Shown in pieces: positions 22,421 through 34,299 of a stretch of 64,000 nt of DNA. The stretch's first letter is position 1, and the number at the start of each line of letters is the position of its first letter. The stretch comes from Euptelea pleiosperma (Eukaryota; Streptophyta; Magnoliopsida; Ranunculales; Eupteleaceae): assembly GCA_035048495.1 (NCBI GenBank), contig CM068551.1, forward strand, positions 16,990,248-17,054,247. The letters run 5' to 3'. A program made the translations under genes and the position numbers. The notes under the pieces were generated by a model. That model was not told where the DNA came from. It ran no database searches and saw only the letters and a program-made list of their open reading frames with translations.

Positions 22421-22922
22421 AGTTAATAATTATATTTATAATATATTATTAATATATTATATTAATAATTATTGGAAAATGATTATATATAAAAATTAGC
22501 TCCCAAGCTAGCAGCTCCCATCCGATATATTATTAAATAATTATATATAAAATTAATAATTATATTTATAATATATAATAGATTATATTATATTTATTAT
22601 ATTCAACAATATTTATTATTTAATCGGGTTTTGTGGATCTCTTCTTATCCGGACTGGTTATGCTATATTCAAGGATAAGAAAGATCCACGATGTACCCAA
22701 AAAAGTGTTGTTTGCTTTTTTAATTTTTTAGTCACCATCGTACGGACCCGTTCAAAGCCGACAAAGGGGTTTTCTACTCCTGGTACATTGTTTAAAGGAG
22801 GAAATCTACCTTCGTGGGTTTGACTTTGACCCCACGTCCTCTCGAAAGACGAGGATACATACCAACCATTTGAGCTGACATGGAATCGCTATCGGACATA
22901 TCATTTATTGCATAATATAAAG
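22421..22922. other. AT-rich non-coding, nothing recognised
   Basis: TATTAATATATTA-type repeats fill 22430-22620. The rest is unique sequence without a recognisable gene. Confidence 0.3.
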
Positions 22923-23105
22923 CAAGGTTTAAAAGAGGCCATTTTAATTAACGGTACAACAGACTGGGGGCGTTACCATTAAAACTGCTAAAACGAAGAA
23001 TTGTAACAGGCAGGGTCAAAAATGAAAAAAAAAATAGAATTTAACGTAAACAAATGATGTTGAAATTCAAAATTTCAAAAACGAAAATAACGGAAATAAA
23101 GGCTT
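22923..23105. mobile_element. Truncated CAAGGTTTAAA-family element
   Basis: The left tip CAAGGTTTAAAAGAGGCC and the GGGGGCGTTACC block are present. The internal words are TTTTAATTAACGG and AAAACTGCTAAAACG, a divergent type. The right half is missing. Confidence 0.6.
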
Positions 23106-23230
23106 TGTTTTCCTCTAATTTTTTCAGAAGTGTTTCGGTCCAACGTTGTTTGCATACTAAAACGATGCGTCTATATTCATTGAATCAAATAAATAGATAT
23201 TGCACAATCGAGCAACTCCCTGATATGCGC

Positions 23231-23614
23231 CAAGGTTTAAAAAACGGCCATTATAACGAAAATAACGGCCGTTATAACGGATTCGGACCTACCCTGTTAC
23301 GTTATGGACCGTAAAAACGCCCAGAAAATAATGGCCGAAAATTTTGTGAAAAAAAAAAAAAACGGCTGTTATTTTCCCTTTTTTCCCTTTTTTTTTCTGT
23401 TATATTCTATTTTTTTCCGTTATTTTCCATTTTTGAAATTTTGAAATTCAAATTTTAAAATTCAAAATTTGAATTTCAGCACCATTTTTTCTGTTTTTTT
23501 CCGTTATTTCCGTTATTTCCTCATTTTTTTTTCCGTTTTTGTCCCTGAGCATTTTTTTTCCGTCATAACGCCCCCAGTCCGTTATACCGTTATAACGGTC
23601 CCCTTTAAACCTTG
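23231..23614. mobile_element. Complete CAAGGTTTAAA-family element (384 bp)
   Basis: The element starts CAAGGTTTAAAAAACGGCC and ends TTTAAACCTTG. It is flanked by a perfect 8-bp target duplication ATATGCGC (23223-23230 and 23615-23622), as hAT elements make. The interior consists of GTTATAACGG palindromes and GTTATTTTCC words. It codes for nothing. Orientation is opposite to the copy at 25339. Confidence 0.9.
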
Positions 23615-23699
23615 ATATGCGCAACTTTGTCAAAGTCGAAGTCGCGTTTTTTGGTCGAAGTCGCAATCTAACGGGAAAAGAAACTCCTCGTTATACTTC

Positions 23700-24120
23700 T
23701 CTGAATCTTCCCATCTCTCTCTCGTCTCTCCTTATAGTCTCTAAACTTTTTTGCAAATGTGAGCATGGAACGACTTACAGGCACCATCTGTGACTGCGTT
23801 TCCTAAAAGGGCGGAACCATTTCTGTAATCAAGTACCCAAGATCATCATCTCACTGCTTTATTTCCCTAGTCATCCTTGTTTTGGTTCTACATCGGATGG
23901 TTGTGATATCATTTTGGTTTCGAAACCGATTCTGGGAAAGACTTCGTCTCTGATTATTGGGAAATTTTCTTTCAAGGTATGATTTTGGAAGTCCTGTACT
24001 TTTGGTTAAGGAGGTAAGTGAGATTTACTTATTTGCAGTTCTTTTAGTAACTGAAAACAAGAAGCATTAATTTAATTTCCACCATTTCTGCTTGCAAAAG
24101 AGAGCTTTTTTCTACAGTTA
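23700..24120. other. Unassigned sequence, nothing recognised
   Basis: A CT-rich start (23710-23745) is followed by unique sequence without a usable reading frame. It could be a leader or relic exon of an unidentified transcript, but no splice-supported coding sequence was found. Confidence 0.2.
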
Positions 24121-24500
24121 ATAGGGGTGCAACTTGGATAGGCCCAACCGCGGTTGCAAGTCTGGGCTGAGACTAAGTTGACTCACCTAAGTGGATGCAG
24201 TCTCGGCAAGGATTAATTCAAGTTGTTTTGGGCTTTTTATTCCAGACTTACATATATATTGTCTCGGCCGAGTTAGGCCTAAGAGCTAGTTAACTTGAGC
24301 AGATCAACTCGGTCTCAACATCAACGATTTAATGCTGAGACTAACTTTTAAAACATGGGCCCAACTCAAGTTTGACTGACAGGCCTACCCAATATTGGGC
24401 AGAGCTTGGGTTAGGATTTCAAAGGTCGATCACCAAGATTGGGGTTGGGGGTTGAGGGCTTAGGCAACTCAAGCCAACCCGAACATGATCTTTATATTAT
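24120..24500. mobile_element. Possible decayed hAT-like element
   Basis: AATAGGGGTGCAACTTGG at the left resembles the TAGGGCTGCAACTTGG end at 28641, and the interior has the same GGGTTGGG and AACCCGA words. A matching right tip is not found. Confidence 0.35.
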
Positions 24501-24805
24501 GTAACTTCCCCCTAATTAAAAAGCAACAACTCTGGCCCACCAAAAAACTAAACTCCTAGTTCCCAGGTGCTTCTTAGAAGAGAGAAGGGTCAAAATGGCC
24601 AAGAGAACGATGTTGCATGCAATAGCTCAGGTGTTTCATGTATTAAGTCCCCACGAAATTGACGAATTGTAATAATCTAGATTTTTTAGACCCGAATTGG
24701 TATGGATCTTACTGTAGGCCTATGCTTGTAATACCCTGAATTCTTTTTCCTTGAATGGTATTTTAGTAATTTTATAACTTTGAGGTAATTTAGTAATTTC
24801 ACCTT

Positions 24806-24808
<3 letters not shown>

Positions 24809-24851
<43 letters not shown>
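24809..24851. repeat. (TA)n microsatellite
   Basis: About 21 uninterrupted TA units. Confidence 0.95.
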
Positions 24852-24854
<3 letters not shown>

Positions 24855-25338
24855 GAATGATAATTTCATTCTAGAATATTATTTTAGTAATTTTTCTCTT
24901 TAAGGGTATTTTGGTAATTTTACTATACTTTGATTTTGTTAAGCATAGGGGACACTAATATAATTTTTTCATGTCATTGAAACCAGAGAAATATTTCTGA
25001 AATTTTCTTAATTAGGGGCATTTTTATAAATTTTTCATAAGTGAGTTATATCATTTTAGGATGGATCCTACGTTTTGGGATGCATCTAAGTTGTATTTAT
25101 GGAGTTATTCCATTTATAAAAAATTTTCTAATGACAATGCTTCATTTTTATTTTTTGTCATTCATGAGTATAAGTATGGATATGGGTATGGACATTGTTT
25201 GCTATTGGACTGCATGTGATGTAAGGCACATTACGTACATAAACGTTTTAAATTATAATTTAATAATTTAATTATTATCATGTATATTTATATCTATATA
25301 ATAAGTTAGAACAATTTTTAATGCTTAATGGTATGTAT
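24852..25338. other. AT-rich non-coding, nothing recognised
   Basis: There is no recognisable gene or element. One 76-codon frame at 25041 has an AT-driven composition. Confidence 0.3.
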
Positions 25339-25723
25339 CAAGGTTTAAAAGGGAACCGTTATAACAGTATAACGGGCTGGGGGCGTTACCGTTTTTTCCG
25401 TTATAACGAAAAAAAATGCTCAGGGCAAAAACGGAAAAAAGGGAATAACAGAAAATAATGGAAAAAATGGCGCTGAAATTCAAATTTTGAATTTTAAAAT
25501 TTGAATTTCAAAAATGGAAAATAAGGGAAAAAAACAGAATATAACGGAAAAAAACAAAAATAACGGCCTTTTTTTTCACAAAATTTTTCAGAAAATAACG
25601 ATCGTTATTTTCATTATAACAGAAAAATAACGGAAACACGGCAGTTATTGTTTTGCGTTTTAATGGTCCATAACGTAACGGGGTAGGTCCGAATCCATTA
25701 TAACGGCCGTTTTTTAAACCTTA
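25339..25723. mobile_element. Complete CAAGGTTTAAA-family element (385 bp)
   Basis: The left tip is CAAGGTTTAAAAGGGAACC and the right tip TTTTTTAAACCTTA. The 8-bp target duplication GTATGTAT is perfect (25331-25338 and 25724-25731). The interior mirrors the copy at 23231 in opposite orientation. Confidence 0.9.
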
Positions 25724-26229
25724 GTATGTATTAATGCAAAATCATTGGGATTAGTGGTTGATTAGTGTGAACAAAAACTAGATATTTTGGGGGAGCTTTA
25801 AAAATGGATGAGGTAGACCTCACCACTAGGCAAAAATGCTGGAAGCTTATATGGATGTATTTAATTCTAGTCGTTCCAACTTTGGAGTTCTTCCGACTTT
25901 TGAGAAACTGACCTTCTTTATTTTCCATAGATGTAATCTTCACAATGATATAGATTTTAGCCCATGTAACTTTCTTTTCGAATGTAACACATTCATCTCC
26001 TTTTTGCTCATATGTCTGAGCCTACAATGTCATGTGCTTGTGTTTACCTTTGATGCTACAACTGCAATGACACTTTTAGAACCAAAAGTCAAATAGAGTT
26101 CGAGTGCCTTTTTTCTTACTATGGCCCTTTTTATAACTTTCCATTAATTACTTGTGAAAATTTCTATGTATCAAGAATCTACAAGTTAACCAATTGAAAT
26201 TAGGTTATTTTTTAGACTAGGCACGTGCC

Positions 26230-27304
26230 TAACATCTTTTAACTTCAGCATTGTTCGATAGGTTTATTTGTACATTACCATTTTCCAACAATGATACAGG
26301 GTTCGTCATCGTCTAAATAGACTTTTCCAAAGTCACCGTGCACATAATTATGAAGAGTATCTATGTGCGAAGTAGCATGGAACGATGCATTCGAATCTAC
26401 TACCTAAGATTCGTAACGACTATCACATGATAGAATTAATGTATTAGAAACGCTTTCATAAAAAATATTTACTGAATCCTTACTTCATTGATAGTTGTTT
26501 TCTGTATGTTTCTTTGGAGCTTTATAGTCTCTTTTAATGTGGTCCTTTTTGTCATAATTCCAACAACTATACCATCTATTTTTTCGAATGGGGTTTTGGA
26601 TTTACTCTTGGAATTTGATCGACTATAGATTTTGCCTATGATCTATTCGCCTTCTTTCCTATTTTTCCAACACTGAGGGTATTTTCAACCGAATAAAAGA
26701 ATTTTTGCGAGATTCTTCACTTTGGATTATACCTACTACATCATCGTACTTTAGCGTTTCTATTCCTATTCCTGAAGATTTGCTCATTGCCATCACCAAA
26801 TTGTTTCAACAGTCTAATAACTCTGGCACTAATTTCATCATCGAAATTGATGCCAATGGATTCCAACTGTGCGGTAACCATATTGAATTTAATTTGTTGA
26901 AATGTGTAGCTACACTTCCATTATCAGTCATCTTCGTGTTGAACAATCTCTTCATCAGAAAAATCTTATTTGAGGCAAGGGATTTTTCATATATCTTTGA
27001 GTGATAGAGTGACCTTTAAACTTTATGTCGTCTTCTCCTTAGAGATATGAAAGGCTACAAATGCAGCAAGACTCAGCTGTGTTGTACATAGAGCTTTTCT
27101 ATTGAGTAACTCCTACTCGACATCAGTTTTCTTTTCTGGCTTGTTCGATTTTTCTTCAAGATGAATATAGAGATCCTTTTGATAGAGGTAGTTCTCCATC
27201 TACATCTTCCAGAATCCAAAGTTTGAGTGATTGAACTTATCAATATCTTCACATTTCCTTCTTCCGCCATTGATCTTGCTCAAACCTAATGCTTTGATAC
27301 CAAT
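26230..27304 (-). pseudogene. Ty1/copia gag-protease relic
   Basis: On the minus strand a primer-binding site (TTGGTATCAAAGC, 27290-27302) is followed by a gag start, MAEEGNVKI, and gag pieces such as LMKRLFNTKM (near 26950). A nucleocapsid knuckle has its second and last cysteines replaced by tyrosine (CWNYDKKDHIKRDY, near 26550). Protease-region sequence follows with DSNASFHATSHIDTLHNYVH and GDFGKVYLDDDEPC (26285-26395). Frameshifts separate the pieces. Integrase and RT are not found, so the element is truncated after the protease region at about 26230. Confidence 0.82.
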
Positions 27305-27726
27305 TGTTGGGAATAAAGAACAATAAACAATCTAAAGAACAAAGATACAATCACCCACAACACATAGATTTAGGTGGTTCCCTCTAGATTGAGGTATGTC
27401 CACGGATCCACAGCGATTCCACTATGCTTTGAAACAAGAAAAGAAATGCAGAAAGACAATGGATGATCGTCTCTGATCAACCGAGGTATATTTAACCCCA
27501 AGACCAAACTAGGGTTTCCGTATCTTTAAGTAAGAGTACGAAAATTCACTTACGAGAAAAGACCTCCCAAAACTGGGCCACGGTATCACACTTGCATTTA
27601 TAGTACTCTAGCACCATCTGCAGGCTCCACATAATAGAACAGATGCATCCCTCACGTTCACATGGGCTGGTGGTGTATCTCTACTGGGATTTGTAGCTCA
27701 CCCTTATCACCATTTCAGATCCAACA
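27305..27726 (-). mobile_element. Copia LTR adjoining the gag relic (422 bp)
   Basis: The sequence is bounded by TGTTGG (27305) and CCAACA (27721-27726), a short inverted repeat ending in TG..CA. On the minus strand it directly precedes the primer-binding site, so it is the 5' LTR. No second LTR is seen at the truncated end. Confidence 0.8.
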
Positions 27727-28574
27727 TCGTAGTGAGATGCAGAAGAGTTTTTGATTATTTACTATATACCTTATGTTTTTAATTTTTAAAATTATGTAAT
27801 CACACGTTACTATTATTTTGATCAAGTGTTGATGTTTGTTGGATTTATTTTGATGCAAAATGGAATTTAGTTTATTATAATATATGTTGGTCAATTTTTT
27901 GATTTATGTCTTCATGTTTATGTTTCTGGATTGTCTCACACAATTTCTAGGAAATCGCTATAATTTTTTACTCGGTATTGTATCGAGGCTATTCTTGTGC
28001 TCATGTTTAGATAATTTGATATTTTATTTTCTATAATTTTTCTAGCACTTTATCTATTTTTAAATATTTTATTCGAGCCCATGAACAAGGAACTACTACA
28101 GGTCTATGAACCCAACAGATAGTGCCCCTATATTGAGGCTGTTCCGTGACCAATACACTTCAAAATATGAGATTTTCTAAAACACGAGACTTGTAGGATT
28201 ATAAACCTAGTTTTCAACAAAATTTTCCTATTTGGATGAATATTCGATTTTATATGTAGTTCTAAACACACATTGCAATCTGGTTTCTATTTTCTATACC
28301 TATAAAAATCCCAAAAGCACCCGTTTTGTTTCACTGTTTGCATAGTCTTACACCTTGTCTTTTGCTATTTAAAAATTATGACAATTAGGGGACAAAATGT
28401 ATCTTTCAAACCCATTGGCCTTGCATAAAAGTGATTTTTTTTATTTTTATAAAAAAATTTTACTAAACAAGTTCGGGGCTAAGCCTGCACGTAACAGGGC
28501 GGCATCAACCCATGGACACTGCATAGCTAGGGACATCTGCTCTCACACGGGATTGAAGCTGTGACTTGTCCCAT
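27727..28574. other. AT-rich non-coding, nothing recognised
   Basis: No gene, tips or strong repeats were found between the copia LTR and the duplicated upstream region of the ankyrin gene. Confidence 0.3.
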
Positions 28575-28640
28575 ATAGGGTATACACACCAATCCACTAT
28601 TGTAGTCAATAGTGTGTCACGGAGTGGTTTTAAATTTAAT

Positions 28641-29139
28641 TAGGGCTGCAACTTGGGCGGGCCGGCCCGGCCCCTCCCGCCCTTCAACAAGCATGTGTTT
28701 CCCATTATGTTCGATCCCTTCATGGAGGCAGCAGCACTCTCTCCAAATTGCCTTCATGGAGGAAGACCACCGGAACTAGTAAGATGATGTACCTAGCTCC
28801 GCCATGTCCCTAACAACACCTCTCTCTTTCTTTCATACTCTTCTTCGAATCGCCTTCACACTCCGGTATATTTCCTGATCTGGCTGAAATTAAGGAAAAC
28901 CACAAGCGGCGTTTATGCTCTTCGGAAATGAAAACTTCAGTGGTCGCATCTCACACACTTTAATCTCTGTCTTTGTTTTTCACTTTTGAGAGATTGCTAG
29001 GAAAACCACAAGACGTTTGGTGTGGATGACGTGGAAATTAAACCCTCAACACAGTGTCAACCCGACCAACCCGATCGGGTTGGGCTCGGGCTGGATGTTT
29101 TAAAGGTCGGGTTGGGTCGGGTTGGGAGTTGCAGCCTTA
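28641..29139. mobile_element. hAT-like element in the ankyrin gene upstream region (about 499 bp)
   Basis: The ends TAGGGCTGCAACTTGGGCGGG-type and its inverted partner (GGGTTGGGAGTTGCAGCCTTA) bound a GC-rich interior. The duplicate upstream region near 20955 lacks it. Target duplication is imperfect (TTTAATT-like on both sides). The insertion lies about 330 bp from the ATG of the intact gene and may alter its promoter. Confidence 0.7.
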
Positions 29140-29472
29140 GTTTTAATTAAGTTGCGTATGTGGTTTCTTATTAACATGCGAGCAACGGGAGTTTTGGGTA
29201 TTAAGACAATAATTTGGTTGGTGGAGGTGAACTCCATTATTTTAGTAATTAAGTGCAAGATCTTCTTTTCTTACTTTGGAAGGAGAGTCAGCTTCTAATT
29301 GTTAACAAAGACCACTTCTTTTATCTAAGAATAGTATATATTTTTGTGTTTGAATCAATGTATATGACCTGACCATTTAATGTTCTACTAAATGAGTTTT
29401 TTTTTCTTTTGAAGGTTTGTTAATGGACCTAGTTTAACCTGTAAGTGTTTGAGTTTACAGAGAAGGGAGGAG

Positions 29473-32400
29473 ATGGATTCAAATTTGTATAGAGCAGCAA
29501 GAGAAGGAAATGTTGAGTTTCTCAAAAGAATAACCACGGACGAAGACAGAGAAAGACTTACCTTGCAATCACCTCTGAAGAACAACGCCCTCCACATTGC
29601 AGCTAGATTCGGGCATGAATTGTTTGCCTCAGAAATTCTCCTACGAGGACTACATTCGCTTCTATGTCAGCAGAATTCAAAAGGTGATACCCCACTTCAC
29701 GTCGCAGCGGGAGCGGGGCACTTCATCCTTGTCAAACACCTTACAGCTTCCTATCAGCCACCTCGGATTGAAGCTACAACAGAATTAGAATCTTCAAGAG
29801 ATGTAATAAGAGAATTAGAGAATGGAGAAGATGTAAAATCTCCTCAACTGTGGAGGATAAGAAATTGGGAGAACAACACTGCCTTTCACGAGGCACTGAA
29901 GAATGGACACGAGGAAGTAGCAGGACACTTATTGGGACTAGACCCTGGATTGGCATGCTTTGTCAACGATGCTGGCGAGAGTCCGCTTTATCTGGCTGCC
30001 GTGTCTGGATTGCACTGTGTTTTGGGGAACATCCTAAGACAAGGATCTTCATTCAGCTTAGATGGCCCAAATGGCCAAAATCCTTTGCATGCCGGAGTTA
30101 TTGGCAGAAAATTCCGTGAGTCTCTCTCTCCCCTTCTGCAAACTTGAAAGCCCATATATCTTTGAGTCGTGCTACCTCGAGTAAAACTTCACCGTCCTCG
30201 CACATTTTTAGAGGACACGGGCTTTATAGATGTTTGGCCAATCCCTAGGTGGACCTACTAACAAAAAATTCAACCTGATTTGTGATTTCTAAGCGTTGGG
30301 TAGGAGTCATTTTCATGGGTTGATTTTAACCTTGGGAATTTGAGCATTATTGACCATCATTTGGGATACAACGATCCAAAGGATTGAAATCACTAATTAG
30401 GCTGAGTTTTGGTTTGTACATCCACTTAGGGATTGGCCAAACATCCATACGGTCAGCGCACTCAAAAAGTGTGCCACGTGGCTATATTGTGGGTGTTCAT
30501 TGACTTTACTGACCCTGATGTTCAAGAAAGATTTACTCGTGGGTACCAGATAAGATACAAAATTTTGAGTAAAACTTGTATCACAAGATGTTGTGATGGA
30601 AGCCGGTCACAGCACCCAATATGAGCCACTTGGGCACACGATCAGAGGGCGCTGACCGTATGGATGTTTGTCCAGTCCCTCGGTGGACCTACAAACCAAA
30701 AATCAGCCTGATTAGTGATTTACTACCTTCGTATTTTTGCACCCAAATAACGCTCAATAATGCTCAAATTCCTACCGTTAAAATCAACACACGAAAATAA
30801 CTTCAATAGAATCGGTTAGAAATCACGAATCAGGCTGATTTTTTGTGTACCGGTCCACCGAGTGACTGGCCAAACATCCATACGTTCATTGTCCTCTAAT
30901 AGTATGCCACATGGCTCATATTGAATGCTGTGACCGGCTTCCGTCACAACATCTTTTGACACAAGTTTTACTCCAAAATTTTGTGCTGTTGAGGCCATTG
31001 ACCATTGGTTTCAAGAGATCCACTGTCTACGAGGTGACAACTTTTTTATTTTACTCTTTGCAGTTGTCACCTCATGGACTGTCGATCTTTAGAATCCAAC
31101 TGTCAATGGCCTCAACCACGCAAAATTTTGTCCAATTATATTTTGTGAGAGATATTTCAATCAAAATGCTAGATGTGTTTGAAATGCCACAGCGCCAGAT
31201 CATAAATTCATAATACAACAATCTTAAATTTATCCAGTTCTTTTGTTTCTTGAGATGTGCTTAAGATGAATTATCTATAATTGTATATTTATCGTTTTCT
31301 TTGCTTCTTTTCCATGGGTGCCTTAGGAATCGTACAATATCTAGTAGGGGAAAGACCGGATCTAATCAAACAAGCAGACAATGATGGAAAGACGGCATTG
31401 CACTTAGCAACAGAATCAAATTGCCTAAAAACGAGCATTCTATTGCTAGAGAAAGATACATCACCTGCTTATATGGCCAACAATAAGGGTCTCACGCCTT
31501 TGCTCACTGCTGCCAGTTCAGGATCTACACGCATGATTCAGGCTATACTCAATGCTTGCCCAGACTCAATCGAGCTGCTTGATTGGCATGGTCGGAATGC
31601 ACTTCACCTTGCCGTGAAAAATAACACTCTCGGTACAGTTAAAAGGCTATTGAAAATGCCAGAAATGAAGCAGCTTATAAATGAACCCGATAAACAAGGC
31701 AACACGCCTCTACATCTAGCGACCGAGAACCATCATTATCTTATGGTGACATCACTAATGGCAAACAAATGTGATTTGAATGCCAAGAACAAGGACGGTC
31801 TCACAGCTTTAGATTTCTGCGAATCTCACTGGGAGCTTTCATATCAACAGGTATTTGGCAAGCACCAACCAATATATATATGGGAATTTTTTACATACCC
31901 CCCACAATTTGAAAAAGCTGACATACCACACCATTGAATAGATCTCAACGAGAGATTTCTAATGGATTCATTCTCATTGCAAATGAACTTTGCATTTGAG
32001 AGTTAATAGTTTTCAAAGATTTTCAAAGAAAAAAATGTTTTCCTAAAAATGTGCTGTTCTTTTATAAACCATTTTACGTTTATAAACCAACCTTATAAAA
32101 TTAAAAGACAATTTTACTCATATAAAACAAATTAAATCACATTAACGTTGGAGAGATGGTGAAAGTGGGAGGGCAAAATCGAAAGTTGTTGCAACTCAAG
32201 ACATACTTCAAGACTTGAGAGAAAAAAAGTTGCTAAAAAATAGAAACTTGGATTTAAGGGCCTTTAGTTGACGTAGTGGTGGGATTGGCGGGAGGCCTTA
32301 GCTTAAGTGGGGGCCTTTGGAAGTTGTCTCAACCATCTAAGGGTTGAGTCTGCCCTACAGGGAATAAACCACCTTTTCAATGGGCTTCCACTCAAGCAAG

Positions 32401-33286
32401 CCAATTTGCCCACATGAGATAGAATTAAATTTCTTTAAAATAAAGTTTCCCTCCATAAAGTTGTTTAAGTGTTGTCGACATTTCAATTTTTTATAAACTT
32501 CAATTGATATGTAGGGAACACCCGTGTGAACTTGTCCCTAAATTTATGACCATATATGTGCATGCATATGAAATCAGTGCCATACATTAAAATATATAAT
32601 GGAAATGTGTTATAGAATATATTTTCACTAAAAATAATATCTATTTATCTACTAGTTTTCTATGATGATTGCAGAGATTCATCTGGCGTTACCTGAAAAA
32701 GCATAAAGCATCTCGGGGTGGACATTGTCATCTGGGAAAGCTTCCTCCAAAACTAAGGACTGTATTATATGCCCACCCCAAGGCAGATTTGAAACAAATG
32801 GCTAACACCCTCTCAGTTGTTGCTGCACTCCTAGCAACTGTTACTTTTGCCGCAGCTTTTACAATGCCGGGTGGGTACTCTAACGATGGCCCTAATGTGG
32901 GTGTTGTTGTCCTCGTAAGGAAGGCAGCATTAAAGGTCTTTGTGTTATCAGATACAATTGCCATTTGCAGCTCTATGACAGTGGTTTTTGTTCTCATTTG
33001 GGCAATGGTGGGTGACCCAGCCTACTTAATTTGTGCAGTCCGAAGGAGCATGAGGTTGCTTATATCTGCACTTATCGGAACAATGGTTGCTTTCGTGACG
33101 GGCCTGTATGTGGTGATATCTCCCGAATCCTTGTGGTTGGCCATCCTTGTGTGCATCATGGGCTCCAGCGTCCCATTGGTAGTCTACAAATTGCGTTATA
33201 GTTCTTCCATTAGAACTCCCTACATTCTCAGGTTACAAAAGGGTAACACCTTACCCCGAAACCGTAAGACCATGTCCCACAACTAG
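29473..33286 (+). CDS. Ankyrin-repeat PGG-domain membrane protein (ITN1/ACD6-like), 592 aa
   Basis: Three exons join without a break: 29473-30115, 31327-31850 and 32675-33286 (1779 nt including TAG). Donors are GTGAGT and GTATTT; acceptors are CCTTAG and TTGCAG; the phases fit (643 + 524 nt bring exon 3 into frame). Residues about 37-385 carry roughly ten ankyrin repeats (NALHIAARFGHE, GDTPLHVAAGAGH, GKTALHLATESN, GRNALHLAVKNN, GNTPLHLATENHH). Residues 431-565 are the PGG domain with MANTLSVVAALLATVTFAA, TMPGGYS and four membrane segments (about 433-453, 477-501, 516-537, 541-562). The family sits in the plasma or inner membranes and includes ACD6 and ITN1, which act in salicylate defence and salt/ROS responses; the role of this member is inferred only. 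Two partial copies lie upstream. A hAT-like insert lies in its promoter region and three palindromes lie in intron 1. The start is the ATG shared with the duplicate exon at 21339. Confidence 0.88.
30185..30500. mobile_element. Foldback element FB1 in intron 1 (first)
   Basis: Both arms are present: TAGATGTTTGGCC...GGTGGACCTAC on the left, and GGATTGGCCAAACATCCATAC plus GTGCCACGTGGC on the right, around a central ATTTTCATGGGTTGATTTTAA. It is moderately diverged. Confidence 0.75.
30557..30984. mobile_element. Complete foldback element FB1 in intron 1 (about 428 bp)
   Basis: The arms are nearly 200 bp each. The left tip ACAAAATTTTGAGTAAAAC and the CACAAGATGTTGTGA and AGCCGGTCACAGCA blocks are mirrored at the right end (TGCTGTGACCGGCTT, ACAAGTTTTACTCC). 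The transcribed intron could form a long hairpin. No coding sequence and no clear target duplication are seen. Confidence 0.85.
30985..31122. mobile_element. Palindromic MITE in intron 1 (138 bp)
   Basis: The arms pair GTTGAGGCCATTGAC with GTCAATGGCCTCAAC, and GAGGTGACAAC with GTTGTCACCTC. It directly abuts the foldback element. A relative lies at 45842-45950. Confidence 0.8.
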
Positions 33287-33948
33287 TTCGAGAATGAAAA
33301 TATAAATCTAGATTGGTACCATAAGTTGGCATACATCAAGTATCATCTTTCCTTGTTAATGATCATAGCACTTGATAGAAAATGCGATAAGCCCTCAGTT
33401 TGGTGAAATTAAGAGTCAATGACCATACTTTTGCATCTCTAAAATCAGTTTGTAATTATAAAATTTTCATCCATCAAAGCTAAATGCTAATCTGGCATAT
33501 GATTGGTTAGTCATAAATGCCTAATCACTCTGGTAAAGTAGTTAGGGGCCAAAAAGGCACAAAAAAGGGACATACTCAACAAAAAGAGGCCAAGCCAAAA
33601 TAAATTTTCAGTTTCTTTTTTCTCTTCACTCTTTGCGGCACTTACCGGCCAGTGACACTTTAAACAATCAAGCATATGATCATTATCAGCTCTTGGCAAC
33701 ATTCTTCTCAAGCAATCTCTACATTTAAGGTCTCTACATCTAATGTCTGAAACTTTGTTAAAATCACAGTATTCCTTGATCCTTGTTAGTTTGAGAGGGA
33801 GTAGTGATGAAAGTATATATTATACACCCAATGGGAAAGTGTTTTACACCTTTTGGGAAATTGTTTTAAATAATGAAAGTATATTATACCTGTGAGAACA
33901 ATGGACCTTGATCACATGATTAGATCCTCATAGCGGTTTAACTCTATT
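32268..33948 (+). repeat. Segmental duplicate partner of 13635-15950
   Basis: This covers intron 2, exon 3 and about 660 bp of 3' flank of the intact gene. It preserves the empty sites for the elements inserted at 13950 and 15113 in the other copy. Confidence 0.85.
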
Positions 33949-34299
33949 ACGAGAGATTAATAAATGAATAATACACTTACCCTAACCTTAACCATTCCGA
34001 GAGATTAATAAATAAATAAAATAAAATAAATAATAAAAGAAAAGGCCACAAAGCCTATGGCCAAGTGACCCACAAGCCTTCAAAGCCCATGGCCTGCAAC
34101 TCACTAACCCACTTTACCAATCTCACCTTGTTGCCACCATCCCTTCCATTCCTTCATGATTCCCAACCGTTGGATCTTGGATCATGATTCCAACGGTCCT
34201 CTAGATCCATTCCCCATAAGAAATAAAAGAAAAGAAAAAGAAAAGAAATAAAAAAAATAAAGATACTGAAGAGAGAGACCTGCGGTATTAGAAACTCTG
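33949..34299. other. A-rich non-coding sequence
   Basis: AATAAATAAAATAAA-type repeats (about 33990-34040 and 34218-34260) surround unique sequence with an inverted CCAACCGTTGGATC and GATTCCAACGGTCC pair (34166-34200). No gene is seen. Confidence 0.4.
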
